From: Tribonema minus
Lineage: Eukaryota > Sar > Xanthophyceae > Tribonematales > Tribonemataceae
DNA length: 64,000 nucleotides
Reading direction: 5' to 3'
Assembly: GCA_017506865.1 (NCBI GenBank)
Contig: JAFCMP010000132.1
Location: forward strand, 124,001-188,000
The notes beneath the pieces are model-generated. The model worked only from the letters and a program-made list of their open reading frames with translations, made no database searches and was not told the origin of the DNA. The translations under genes were made by a program, and so were the position numbers. How positions within the stretch are numbered: position 1 is the first letter of the stretch; the number at the start of each line of letters is the position of its first letter. Of the stretch, positions 11,181 to 24,700 are shown piece after piece.

Positions 11181-14100
11181 TCACATCTCTGATGGCTCGA
11201 AGGCGATGGGCGTTGCGGCAAAGCCGTAGGAATCGGCGACGTCAGGCTTGCCTTCTCCCGTGACAGCGCAGATCGGCACTGTCGCGTCCGCCGCCTCCGC
11301 CACGCCCTCGCCGGCGGCGGCAGCGGCGGCGGCGCCGGTCACCTGCTTGCGCGGCAACGAGTGGAGCCATGTGGCATAATGCAAGCGGTTGAGCACTGCA
11401 GGTGGTGTGCTCTGTCAGCTGCCAAGCGCTTGCGATTGCGGCAATGGAGGCGGCGGTGGCAGCGTCTGCCTTCTGCACTCCAAGGGATTGGGTGAGGGCT
11501 GCCGGTGATCAGTATGTTTGCGGGCTGTAGCACGCGCATACATACACTTTGCAAGGCGTACTGCCACTCAGTTGACAGTCAGTTTCAAGCGGCCATGAAC
11601 TCCTGACGCTCAGCGTGACCTCAGCATTTCATCGCTTGTGTTACCTCACGTCAAGCGTACGTTCGCGCCGAGCAGCAAGGCCTTGTGTGCTGCAATGCTA
11701 GTGCGCGCATGTACCGACAAGGACATGCCATATATATATAATATATGACACCCCTCTTCGTCCGACATACCTGTCAGTGTGCCAGAATTCTGAGTGGCAG
11801 CCACCGCCAGTCCGACAGCGCCATCACATGTATATGTTGGCGCTAGCGCTACCTCTAGCACAGTATAAGCGCCCAAGACATTGGCCACAAGCATCGTGCG
11901 CCGCAAGCAGCGAAGGGCACTACTTGATAACACTTCAGTAACAATGGGAGTATGCACATTCCTCTGAGAAGTGACTCATGTCGAGCCCCACTTCCGCGTC
12001 CCCCGGCATCACCGCGATTTCCTCGGCGAACTCCTGCGCGACTTCCGCCGCCGCCTCTTCCGCTGCCTCCGCCCCCGCCTCGTCCAGCAGGAACTGCTGA
12101 TACTGCGGGGTGCGCGTGAGGGTGATCTGCATGCGTGCGCGCCACTGGCTGCGGTACAGATGAACACGGCGCCAGGCCACGTGTGAACTCATGACAGGGC
12201 ACCGCGCCGCGAGAGACGCAGGGTGGGACGCTTGTACATGCGGCCAAAGCGACTCTCAGGAGAGTCATGTGCCACCATACGGCTGTCTTGACAGGACTCT
12301 AGATGAATGCCATGTCAGTGCAACCTGCAGTCATGAGTCCTGTCGGCTTCACCATCGCTTCAAGCTGAACAGTCTGGCACCATGCACACTCTGAAAGCAT
12401 CGAGGCGCAAAAATGCACAAGATAGTACTGTAGTTCCGACGCCGGCACCATGCACGTGGCAGGTGCGATGGGAGACGCACTGTGAACCCTCAGCAGCTTG
12501 CATACTCTGATATCCCACCTTCTTTGACTTTTCTTGCAGAATCAGGATCGTCCGAGATGCGACGCAGAAAGTGGCGCTGATGTACCACCTCAGGCTGAAG
12601 GGCAAGCACAATGCCGGTGCCTGTGCCTCGAGACATGTCTCTCGCGAGCAGAACGTCTGCAAGCATCATTACCCCCCAGTCACTAGGGGGTCACTGTGGG
12701 AACATTGCATCAGCTGAGTGGCACTTGACAGTGTGAGCTGATGACCACCCAGGGGAGTTGCAGCTGTACATGGGTACGCCGATCCATACTCTAAACAACG
12801 TCACCCGCGACCACGCCTCCAACAATGGGCTGTCACGCGCACCTGTCAGGCGGTGGTGACTGCAGCGGGCGTTTTGCCCGCGCCAACTGCTTGGACCTGA
12901 GACCGTGAGCACAGGTACGGCGCACACACATACCAGCCCACCTAGTCCTGACACCGTGCAGACAGGTACTCAAGGTGCTATACCAGCATACCTGGAGGCG
13001 GGGGCCTCGGCGCCGTGCGGCGCCCTGGCCGTGACGGTCGCCAGATCCGTGCGGACTTCGGTGATGGTCGCGACCTGCGCGCCAACGGGGGTCCGTGTGC
13101 GCGTGACGATGACAACGATGCGTGTGCCGCAGCATGAACGCTGGCAATGATGCAACACGAATCAGGTGTCACACTGAGAGGGGGGGGGGGGGGGAGTTTT
13201 CGATGCGCGTGCCGCAGCGGGCGCACAGCCTCGGCACAGCGCGATGAATCAGGTGTCACGACGAGAGGGTGGCGGACGGTGCGCAGTTTTGACGGATGTT
13301 GCTGTACTCTGCCGAGGGATGTCGCTGCACGTGCCGCCACCTCGCTCGGCACAACTTGCGCATGGCCGCACTGACACAGACGGCTGCAAACCCAGATAGA
13401 AGTGGCTGTGAAGCGCACAAGAGCAGTCATGGTGCGCAGACATGCGGACATGCAAGTTGCGGCTGGTACCATACTTCTGCATACCACTCAGCTGTGTGAG
13501 GGGCGTCACCTGCGTACAGTCAAGTAAATGCAGTGCGCTCGCGAAGGCACCAGTGGCTGTCAGGCTGTGCCAGCCATGCTTGTTGCATGCCCAACACTAC
13601 AGATGCGAGCTTGCGGCTGGACATCTACCCTCAAGGCCATCGTGGCCTTGCACGCTTTCGATTTGCTTTGCTGCCATGCAGTCGTAGATCAAACGTTTAA
13701 TCCTGACGTTTGCTGCGGTGACGCACCTGGCTGCGCTCCAACAGGAACGCCGCGTCCACGCCTGACACGATGGCGCCCTCCAGCGCGCTGAGAGTGACCT
13801 GCATAAAACCACGCAGAGTCGTGGAGCGTAAGGAGCACCGGTACATATATGCTGCAGCCTGTAACTGATTTACGCCATGAAACAGAGGCGTTCTTTGCAG
13901 GGTCTATGATGAGAGGCGTAGAAGGTAACCACGGCAGTTTTGCTCCAGATCACCAGGACGATTATTTCGCTTTCCTAAGATAAGCAGCAAGGCCAGCCGA
14001 TCGTGATCCGTCATGGCGAGCTGCAAGGAGGCCGTCACGCGAGGAAGTCAGCAGAAACGCAGCCTACCTGCTCCGTGGTCTCCAACATCTTGCGAGCCAG

Positions 14101-14241
14101 ATTGAAATACGCCACAGGGTTTTGCCTGGAGGAGACAGGGATGTGCTTCGGGGCTCCCTCAGTGCCTCGTTTTTGCACGGCCGCGCCCTCTGCTGCTGCT
14201 GCCACATGCCTCCATCTCTCACCAGTCGCAGGCGCGGCCAT
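11181..14241 (-). CDS. Alba-domain nucleic-acid-binding protein
   Basis: Proposed exons: 14241-14068, 13798-13727, 13074-12992, 12148-11992 and 11342-11181; phases agree at each join, giving 215 residues. The Alba fold signs are HIPVSSRQNPVAYFNLARKM (strand 1, helix 1), VTLSALEGAIVSGVDAAFLL (strand 2, helix 2), VATITEVRTDLATVT (strand 3) and RMQITLTRTPQY (strand 4), the order seen in eukaryotic Alba/Rpp20-type proteins. These bind RNA or DNA, often in translational control or RNase P/MRP; which applies here cannot be told. The N-terminal 35 residues and the C-terminal Ala/Glu-rich tail lie outside the domain. The fourth donor (GTGGGG) is weak: if exon 4 is instead terminal, it ends at TAA 11935 and the last exon drops out. 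The first three junctions are stronger. Confidence 0.72.
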
Positions 14242-15717
14242 CGCCTTGAGATGGCGCTTCTGCCTGGTTCTCCTCCTTGAAGTTGAAGTTGTCAAATACA
14301 CTGCACATGTTACTTAGCCTCACCTTTTTGTGTCCTGGTCAAGTGGCAAGTTGAGAAGACGTACATACATACCTGCAACATATCATATGTATGAAACAGG
14401 GGTGTGCTGAACATGCCAGGGTTCTCACCAGCATATATAACATCATCCATACAACACGCAACAATGTAGACACGTGACACATTGACTGATTGGTGTAATG
14501 CCATTATTGGTGGAGAGGCTGAAGGGGAAGACCTGTTCCTAACCCCTGAATGTGGATCCGACCTGAAGGGCCAAGTTCGGCCCGCCATTTCCCCAAAGCC
14601 CCCCCCCCCCTTCTCTCCTCTCTCGCAACCCTCCTCCCCCTACCCTTGACCCAAAAGTCATGGGAGTGGTGGGTGGGTGTTGATTCTACCTGATCTCAAT
14701 CACCTTGGCTGCTTGTTCTCGCCAGTCTACCAGTCAGCGTAAGTGAGGCTCCGGTGGGCCGTAGGCGACGAGTCCCTTGATAATGGATCCTTGAAGACCA
14801 AGCTAATCTTGCCACTTTTGGTTCCCCCCAAAAAAACTCGTCTTTTCAAGCCAAAACATCCCGTCATTTCTTCAATTTCAAGCTTGTTGAACAAAAGTGT
14901 TCTTTCAAGTGGTGTAAAACAAACATACAGCTTGTGACTACGACACTTGGTAACAATCACATTGATACAGCATCACATCACTGCTCACATAGTTCGAGGT
15001 ATTACTGCAACACATTCAGGCAGCTACAGATGAAAATTTTCAATCATGAACCACCACATTGTTGACAAATCACACAACCTTCAAGGCACCAGTTTTATCT
15101 GGTACAAAACAACACACAGCAGCAACGACACATTTGCAAATCAACAAAAGAGGATGGATTCAAGCAATGATAACATGACCTGATGTGTTTGCAGTCTTTG
15201 ATTGATGATGTATGCGAACTACCATAAATATGCACTGGGAGGGAACTAACAGAGTCTGCTGAACCTCTCACACGGATCTATAGGCGGAGCACTTCTATCG
15301 GCGCAGCATCGCGCACAGGCGAACCCCCACTACCGGCCCTAGCCGGAGACACCGCATCTCAAGTGAGCACGGCAGGAGAGCACGAAAACTGCGCAAGGCA
15401 GTTGCCAAACAGGCACCACCACACATTCAACCCCCCTCTCTCCCCCAAACATGTCGTTGCCGGCCCAGCAGTTCTTGCTGGCGCAGTCTATGCCTGCTGC
15501 TCAGAAAGCGTATAGTACATGCGCAGTCGTGTGTATAGTGAAACGATGCTACCGCTGCTGCTGCTCTGCGCACCGTCGCTGCTGACAGAAGCTACAACGC
15601 TGGCGCTGTCTATGCCCCGCAGCGCCACCGTCGCTGTGTTCACCCCCTCAGTGCAGCGCGCGCACACCAGCAGGCTTGCAGCAGCGCTCAGATGGCGCCA
15701 CTCACCCAGCCCTCAGC
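14242..15717. other. Intergenic, AT-richer than the rest, no gene recognised
   Basis: The 5' flank of the Alba gene and 3' flank of the repetitive-protein gene. Positions 14600-15250 are the most AT-rich block in this part. A 77-codon frame on the - strand (14960-14727) has no family resemblance and is overlapped by an open frame on the other strand. A TTGAAGTTGAAGTT motif lies at 14278-14291. Confidence 0.35.
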
Positions 15718-18700
15718 TTAGGGCTTGGCCTCCTCTGCGGCGGCGTCGCCCTCGTCGGCAGCGGCAGGCTCGCCAGTGTCAGCAGCGTCATCGTTGTCGG
15801 CAGCGCCGTCGTCCTTAAGCTCCTTGCCAGTCGAAGGGCGGTCATCGGGCGACGGCTCCTCCCCAGTAGGGTCAATGTGGTGCTTGTGCTTGACGATATC
15901 GTCCGCGGGCGCGCCATCTGCGCCCGGGGACACGGGGATCTCAACGTCGGTCCCTCCCGACTGCCCCTCCTTCCCCTCCTCGATGGTCACCTCGGGGCTG
16001 GGGTGGGGGGTGGGCTCCCTGACGGAGCCCCCCTCCCCCTCCCCCTCGTGCGCCTCACCGTTGGCGTCGCCGCCAGCGGGGGTGGCAGGGGGCGCAGGCG
16101 TCGGCGACGGCGTCTCCCACTCGGTGGGCGCGGGGCCGGACACGCTGCCGCCGACATCCGCGCCGCCGCCGCCGCCGGCGCTCGCGCCGCCGCCGTCTGC
16201 TGGCGCGGCGGGCTCCGGGCACCACCAGATGGTCCAGCAGCCGCCGCCGCCGGCAAAGAAGTTGCTGACCCTGTCGGCCCAGTTGTGGGGCTTGGCGTAG
16301 TCCTCGCCCGCCGCAGCGGCGCCGCCGCCGCCGGCGCCCGCATGCACCTCCGCTGTGCGGCCGTTCGCGCTGACGCTGGCGCTGGCGCGCGCGCCGCCGC
16401 CGCCGCCGCTAGCGCCGCTGCCGTAGTCTGCCGCGTAGTTGTGGCCGGCGGCGGCGCCGCCGCCGCCGCCGCCACTGCCGCCGCTGGGGCCGTAGCTCTG
16501 CGCGCCGTTGCTGCCGCCGGCGGCGGCACCGGCGGCGCCGCCCTGGTACTGCTTGGACGCGACGTCGTACTTCTTGGCGTACTCGTCGCCGCTCTGCCCG
16601 CCGTTGTAGTAGCCGCCGGCGTTCTGCTTGGCGTAGTCGTCGCCGCTCTCGCGGGCGTGCTCACCGGTGCCGGCGGTGTGCGCGTCAAGCTGCATCAGCG
16701 CGGCAACTTCGTCATCGGCATCGGGTGCAGCGGCGGAGGCATCGTCGTCGCCAGCGGCGTCAGTGCCCTTGTGAGCGTGGTGGTGGTGGTGGTGGTTGGA
16801 GTGCTCAGCGGCGTCACCGTTATCGGCCACGTCCGCGTCGTCATGCTGAGCATCGCCATCAGCGTCCTCGTCCGCATCTTCATCGGCGTCCACGTCCGCG
16901 TCAGCGTCCGCATCTTCGTCAGCGTCCGAGTCAGCGTCCGCATCGGCGTCGTGCTGAGCATCGGCATCGTGGTGGGCGTGCGGTCGGTAGTGGCCGGCCC
17001 AGTCAGTGTCGGGGTTGTAGTAGGGCCCCGCGTACTTGTTGGCCCAGTCGTCGCCGCTCTGCCCAGCGGCAGCAGCGCCGCCGTTGTAGTAGGGCCCTGC
17101 GTACTTCTTGGCCCAGTCATCGCCGCTCTCGCCGGGGCCAGCGCGGTAGCCGCCGCCGCCGCCGGCGTGCACTGCGGCTAGCTCAGGCTGAGCATCAGCA
17201 TCAGCGGCAGCGTCTACATCGGCGTCGGCGTCGTCGTGAGGGTGGTCGTGGGCGTGGTGGTGGTGTGTGTGCTCGGGAGCATCCTTGTCGGTTACGTCTG
17301 CGTCTGTTACGTCGGCGTCAGCGGTGGCGTGAGCGCCTGCATGGTGGTGGCACGAGGAGCAACATGTCAGGAAGTTGCTGATAGTATGAGTCATATACTT
17401 AGGATGACATGCGTTGATGGGTCATGCAGGTAAGTGGCACCAGAGCAGTGATGCACAGGCTGATTTGAAATTTGCAGCGGCAATTGTTGCAGCTTTGATT
17501 GGTGACGCATTGTGAACTTGGCAGTTGCAGCACTTCTGTTCGTATGCCTGGTTCACCAGAATGCATGTGCACGAGGGTTAGGATTACTACTTGACGGTCC
17601 GGTGCGCACGTGTAAAAACCTCATAACCTCAGCTTGCCTTTCATGATGACACCTCAAGGAGCTTGGAGGTGCCATGTTGCTTCACAACACTGAGTAGACA
17701 AGGCCAGATTGCTAGCTGTGGTGGAGCGGTGAATTGCATCTTGATGAGCACCTGCAGCAGTGCTCCCACAACGTCCGCAACCTGTACGGCAACCTGACGG
17801 TGCACTGGCTAGCGACATGAGCAAGAGTGCACGGCGCTGCTACATCAAGTTCAACATACTAAGCGCCTCAGCATCGACCCATTCCGCACGCTTCGTTTAG
17901 GTCCCGCTCTCTCTCGCGGTCTCAGTGCAGGGTGTAGTGGCAGCTACATTCCTGATCATGGAAGGTGACACTCACTGGCGCGCATGCGCGCAGGTGCGCA
18001 CGCGCTGCCGACACAACGCGCCGCAACAAAAATGCCATTCATGTACCCTGCTGCTCGCCCATGCACCTCGAATGTCAGACAAGCCGCAGGCACGAGAGCG
18101 CCTTGTTTGGGCAAAACGAAGACGTGCACTTGCATCAATACACCATGGTCGTTTGTAGACCATTGACACCTCCACAAGCTGCTGTCCTAGACGTTGTTTC
18201 AGTCTTGAACTAACTACCGCAAACAACCGCCACATACTCGGTGTTTGACAAGCTTCATGGAACCTAATGCTTACCTGCGCCGCTGCCCGGCGCGTACTGG
18301 TGCCTGTAGTGCTGGTTGATGTCATACTGCTTGACGGCGTAGTCATCCGCAGCAACGTCAGCGTCAGCGCCCCCCTGAGGGTAGTAGGCACCGGCGTACT
18401 GCTTCGCATAGTCATCACCGCTTGCACCGCCATTGTAGTAAGGTCCCGCGTACTTCTTGGCCCAGTCATCGCCACTCTCGCCGGGGCCGGCACGGTAGCC
18501 GCCGCCACCGCCGGCGTGCACTGCCGCCAGCTGAGGCTGAGCATCAGCAGCGCCAGCGTGTGCTGCATCGGCATCAGTGTCCGCATCAGCGGCGTCTTCG
18601 TGGGCGGGGTGGTCTTCGGTGGTGTGGTGGTGGTGGTTGTGGTGAGGAGTGTCCGCAGCGGTTGCGTCGGTTACGTCGGCGTCGGCGCCTGCGCGCATAG

Positions 18701-21700
18701 GAGACGCAGAGATGGTGATGGGGAGCATCAGCCGAATTCAACATGCAGGCGAGTGCCACAGCAAGGCTGCACCATCGGGGAGTGTGCAAGCGGTCAGTGC
18801 CGGCGGTGGCACAGCGCACGTATGTCCTGTTGGAGCGATCGAACTGCATACAACGATGCTCAGCTGCGCCGGGAGCAACTGAAGAAGACATGAGGCGACA
18901 TAGCAATCTTTCGACATTAAATGACCAACATGTACCCGATATGTACAGACCGCCAGCGCATTCACCACAGCTTTAACCACTGCGCGATTTGGGGCAGGTC
19001 TTGAGGTTAATGCAAGACTGATGTGCACAACATCGCCATGATTCTGAACCGTTCTAACGTACTATCAACATAACCTGGTCTTGCCTGCCTGCATGGACGG
19101 GAACATACGCAGGTGGAAGGCTGCCACTGCCTCCATGGAAGCAAACGAGGAAGACAACGGGTCCTGCAAAGACTGTGGGTGACGCTGCTAGCACTTATCA
19201 ACGTCAACACGTACATATGCTCACGTGCCTTCAACCAACCACCCAGTCACCAAGTATGAATCCATATTTCTGCAAGCCGCAACGCAAACAAACACCTGCG
19301 TCGCCGCCAGGCGCGTACTGGTGCCTGTAGTGCTGGTTGATGTCGTACTGCTTGGCTGCGTAGTCATCTGCTGCATCGGCATCAGCACCCCCTTGAGGGT
19401 AGTAGGCGCCGGCGCACTGCTTAGCGTACTCATCGCCACTCGCGCCGCCATTGTAGTACGGTCCTGCGTATTTCTTGGCCCAATCACCGCCGCTCTCCCC
19501 GGGGCTGGCGCGGTAGCCGCCGCCACCGCCAGCGTGCACTGCCGCCAGCTGAGGCTGAGCATCAGCAGCGTCGGCATGTGCGTCATCGGTGTCCGCATCA
19601 GCAACGTCGTCGTGGGCGGGGTGGTCTTCGGTGTGGTGGTGGTGGTGGCTGTGGTGAGGAGTGTCCATGTCGGTTACGTCGGTTACATCTGTGTCGGCGC
19701 CTGCGTGCAGAGGGAAACACAGAGATGGCGATGGGGAGCGTCAGCCATCGTCAACGGTGGAAGGCATTCAATGTGACGGCTAACCATACATTTTCACCTT
19801 TTGATTTGTTTCTATGACACGTGGGTGACTGCCACAGCAAGGCTGCAGCATCAGGAAGAGCGCGAGCGTTTGGTGCAAGCATGTGCCGTCAGAGTGATGA
19901 AACAGCGCACCGTCATGCTCAGCTGCTGCCGGGAGTCAGTGCACAAGTCATGAGACGGCATGGCGTCTTTGAACAGCAAAAAACAAGCATGTACTGGTCA
20001 AGCTGAACGCCAGCGCAATAACCACAGCTTTGGCTTCCGCGCAATTGGGGGCAGGTTATGCAGGACTCGTGTGCACGATAGCGCCATGATTCTGAGCCTT
20101 CCTAATGTGCTATCAACGCAACCTGGTGTCGCCTGCCCGCAACAAATGGACAGCCGCAAGGCGGTACGCTGCACTGCCTCCATCTCAGTAATTGAGGAGG
20201 ACCGCGATCCTGCAAAGACAGCGGGTGAACGCTGCAAGCGATTCTGGACGTCAACACGCACACATACCTACGCGCCTCCAACAAACCACTCTGGCAGCAA
20301 ATATGGATCCATATTGCTGCAAGCCGCATCGCAAATACCTGCATCGCCGCCAGGAGCGTACTGGTGCCTGTAGTGCTCATTGATGTCGTACTGCTTGGCG
20401 GCGTAGTCATCCGCGTCGACATCAGCATCAGTGCCCCCCTGGGGGTAGTAGGCACCGGCGTACTGCTTGGCGTACGCATCGCCGCTTGCACCGCCATTGT
20501 AGTAAGGTCCTGCGTACTTCTTGGCCCAGTCATCGCCGCTCTCGCCGGGGCCAGCGCGGTAGCCGCCGCTGCCGCCGGCGTGCACTGCTGCCAGTTGAGG
20601 CTGAGCATCAGCAGCACCGGCGTGTGCATCGGTGTCCACATCAGCGACATCGTCATGGGCGGGGTGGTCTTCGGTGGTGTGGTGGTGGTGGCTGTGGTGA
20701 GGAGTGTCTTCGTCAGTTGCGTCGGTTACATCGGCACCAGCGCCTGCGTGCATGGGGACGCAGAGATAGTGATGTGGAGCGTCAGCCGTAGTGCGCACGC
20801 GCGCGGGTGCTAAAGTAAGGCTGCAGTATCAGGGAGAGCGAAAGCGGCCGGTGAAGACGGTGGCGCAGCGCACGCATGTAGTTTCGGAGTGATAGAACTG
20901 CACGCTATGATGTTCAGCTGCGCGGGGAGAAACTGCACACTTACGATGTTCAGCTGCACTGGGAGCAGCTGAAGAGGTCACGAGGCGGCATAGCATCTTT
21001 CACCATCAAACGACAAATATGCACTGTACAGGCCAAGCTGCACGGCAGCGCAATTATAACAGCCACAGCTACTGCGCGATTCAGGGCAAGTGTCAATGTG
21101 CTGCAAGGCTGTACCTTCTGCACTACTGATCAAAGCAAGCTGATGTCACCTGCCTGCACTGGATGGACAGACACACAGGTGGAACGCTGCACTGCCTCCG
21201 TATAAGCAAATGGGGAAGACAATGGGCCCTCAAAGACTGTGGGTGGCGCTGCAAGCAGTTCCGGAGGGTGTGCGCGCGTGCACACATGCACGCATGGGCA
21301 TCCATTCAACCACTCCGTCAACAACTACAGAGTCAAGTTGCTGTAAGCCGCACGGCAATCACCTGCATCGCCGCCCGGCGCGTACTGGTGCCTGTAGTGC
21401 TCGTTAATGTCGTACTGCTTGGCGGCGTAGTCATCCGCATCAACATCAACGTCGGCACCCCCCTGAGGGTAGTAGGCGCCGGCGTACTGCTTAGCGTACG
21501 CATCGCCGCTGGCGCCGCCGTTGTAGTAGGGCCCTGCGTACTTCTTGGCCCAGTCGTCGCCGCTCTCGCCGGGGCGAGCGCGGTAGCCGCCGCCGCCGCC
21601 GGCGTGCACTGCTGCCAGCTCAGGCTGAGCATCAGCAGCGTCGGCATCGACTACGTCGGCGTCAGTGTCATCACGAGGGTGGTCGTGGGCGGGGTGGTCT

Positions 21701-24700
21701 TCGGTGGTGTGGTGGTGGTGGCTGTGGTGAGGAGTGTCCTCGTCAGTTACATCGGTTACAGCGGCGTGGGCGCCTGCGTGCAGAGGGAGGTGCAGAGACG
21801 GCAAAGGGGAGCGTCAGCCGTCGCACACGCGGGTGGAACCCAAACAAGGCTGCAGCACCAGGGAAGTGCGCAAGCGGCTGGTGCCGACAGAGGCGCAGCG
21901 CATTGATGTCCCACGAGTGATGGAACTACACAGCGTAAAGCTCCACTGAAGTCAAAGAGTATTGGGGCGACATACCACTGAAGACGTCCAACAAAATGAT
22001 GTACAGGTCAAGCTGAACGCCAGCGCAGTCATCACAGCCACAACCACTGCACGATTTGAAGCAAGTGATGACGTGCTGCAAGATTGGTGTGCACAACAGC
22101 ACCATGAAGTCTGTACCTTCTGCACTACTGGTCAACGCAAGCTGACGTCACCTGCCTGCACTGGATGGACAAACACACAGGTGGTGTGCTGCACCACTGC
22201 CTCTGTACAAGAAGAATGCGAAGACAGTGGGTCCTGCAAAGACTGTGGGGTGGCGCTGCAAGCAATTCCGGAGGGTGTACGCGCGCGCACACATGCACGC
22301 ATTGGCCTCCAACCAACCACCCTGTTAACAAGTACAGAGTCAAATTGCTGCAAGCCGCACGACAATCACCTGCGTCGCCACCCGGCGCGTACTGGTGCCT
22401 GTAGTGCTGGTTGATGTCGTACTGCTTGGCTGCGTAGTCATCTGCTGCATCGGTATCAGCGCCCCCCAGGGGGTAGTAGGCGCCGGCGTACTGCTTAGCG
22501 TACGCATCGCCGCTTGCACCGCCATTGTAGTACGGTCCTGCGTATTTCTTGGCCCAGTCGTCGCCGCTCTCACCACGGCCTGCGCGGTAGCTGCCGCCGC
22601 CGCCGCCGCCGGCGCGCACTGCTGCCAGCTCAGGCTGAGCATCAGCAGCGTCAGCGTCTGCATCGGCGTCGGCGTTGTCGTGAGGGTGGTCGTGGGAGCG
22701 GTGGCTGTGGTGGGCGTGGCTGGGAGTGTCTTTGTCAGTTTCGTCAGTTACGTCCGCATGGGTGTCATCGTCGTCGGCGGCGGCGGTGCCTGCAGCGGAG
22801 ACGAGTTGAAGTTGAAGTTAGCTCAGTGTGCTCGGATGAATGCTTGTTGAGACGGGCATGCGTGAGAGCATGCTCCTGGAGACTTTAATGGCACGCTCGC
22901 GCAAGAAGCCGCAGAGCAGCAGTTGAATTTGCAGGAAGCAGTACAGCGCCGCTAGGTGAAATGCCCGCATGAAACTGTCAAGCGCGTGAAAATGCTGGTA
23001 AGTTTTGAATGGCGCCTTTCATCTAGAGCAGATTGTGACATCAATTTCTGATGTAGTGATGCAGCTGTATGAGGCACAACAAATGCACCGCTTACACTGC
23101 AAGTTGTAAGAACACTGTGATTCTCTTCAGCGAGCTTCCAGCGTCAACAACGGTGCATGACCAGGCAAGAGGTAGGCAGCTGTAACAAAGTCTAGAAGGT
23201 GACAAGCTGCTTGAGCTGACTCTGGCGGTAGAGTGAGCTGAGCCGAAATGCACTGGGGCAGCAGGTCAGACCTCACAACAAAAAGACGGATCAGACACTA
23301 GCGCCAACACAATGCCAGCGCAAGCACGCATGTGTACACAATGTGCGCCCGCGCGTGTCAACACTGATGCCGCCTTTGCGGTAGGGCCGCGATCACTCGT
23401 GTTTGACAAATGCCAACGCTTACGTCAACAGCCGCAGCTGACTGCAGGCGTCCACCCTCAACTTTAACACGGCATGCGCTCTTGCACTAAGGCAACATGG
23501 CGAGCACAGGCACCTTGTTAGACTCTCAAGTATGCTTGCTTTCCAACATGGAACTGTTCTGCGCGGTTCAACCATCAGAAGCACATTACCTGCATCGCCG
23601 CCCGGCGCGTACTGGTGCCTGTAGTGCTGGTTGATGTCGTACTGCTTGGCGGCGTAGTCCTCCGCGTCGACATCAGCATCAGCACCCCCCTGAGGGTAGT
23701 AGGCGCCGGCGTACTCCTTGGCGTACTCATCGCCGCTCGCGCCACCGTTGTAGTAGGGCCCCGCATACTTCTTAGCCCAGTCGTCACCGCTCTCACCGGA
23801 GCGGTAGCCGCCGCCGCCGCCCGCTGCCGCCAGCTCGGCAGGCGCGGCACCAGCGTCGGCGTGATGGTGATGAGGCTCAGCAGCGGCAGCGGCGGCGCCG
23901 TCGCCGCCGCGTTGAACGCCGCTGCCGGCGACGGGCGCGGCGTGCTGCGGCGCGTACTGCTGCCGGTAGTGCTCATTGATGTCGTACTGCTTGGCGGCGT
24001 AGTCATCTGCTGCGTCAGCGTCGGTGTCAGCGCCCCCCTGGGGGTAGTTGGCGCCGGCGTACTGCCGCGCGTAGCCGTCGCCGCTCGCGCCGCCGTTGTA
24101 GTACGGCCCCGCGTACTTGCGCGCCCAGTCGTCGCCGCTCTCGCCGGGACCGGCGGCAGCAGCGCCGCCGCCGCCGCCACCGGCAGCAGCGTGCAGCGCA
24201 GTGGCGTCAGTGGTGATGGGCGCGTGCGCTGCGTCCCTGTTGGCAGCCTCGACCGCCCCCTCGTCTGCCTTGTTCGTCCTGACGTGCAGCTTGGTCTCGG
24301 TGGCGGGGTCGACGGCGGCGGCGGCGGTGGCGGCGGCGTCGCGGTCAGCAGCGCTCGCGCCGGTGGCGGTGTTGGGCGATTCGGGGTTGGTTGCGGTGGC
24401 CTCGTGGTGGTCGGCGTCTGCTGGGGAGCGGGGGGCACCAATTGCGTAGTGGGTTTGAGGGGGGGGTGGGAGGATGGGGGAACGCCGTGGAGCGTGCCGC
24501 GGACGCGCGGCGACTGCGCGGCTTTTGCTCCTGAGCATTGGCCTGTACAGTATTTTCAACGAAGAACACCGTTTGGATGCTAGGGTTCGGCGATTGGCAA
24601 TTGCAGCGGCAGGCTTGGCTGGCTGGCATCACAGTGCTGATAGTGCAGTTTAAGCGCGGCAGATCACCTCAGTCCAGCTAGGCTAGCATTCATTTTTCTT

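Noticed and set aside
12525-12600. Short - strand hydrophobic reading (WYISATFCVASRTILIL) with splice-like ends inside the Alba gene
   Set aside because: Its phase does not match the neighbouring exons, whereas joining exon 3 directly to exon 4 restores the Alba fold.
14727-14960. 77-codon - strand ORF in AT-richer DNA
   Set aside because: Open frames on both strands, no family likeness, and composition unlike the confident exons.
15676-17181. 501-codon open frame on the + strand, Val/Ala/Gly-rich
   Set aside because: It is the antisense shadow of exon 9 of the repetitive-protein gene; a GC-rich repeat keeps several frames open. The - frame has matching phases, repeats and splice sites.
17337-22789. 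Regularly spaced repeats that could suggest a CRISPR-like array
   Set aside because: Units are about 1 kb, contain coding exons with splice sites, and sit in a eukaryotic gene.
23615-24583. 322-codon open frame on the + strand
   Set aside because: Antisense shadow of exon 3 of the repetitive-protein gene.
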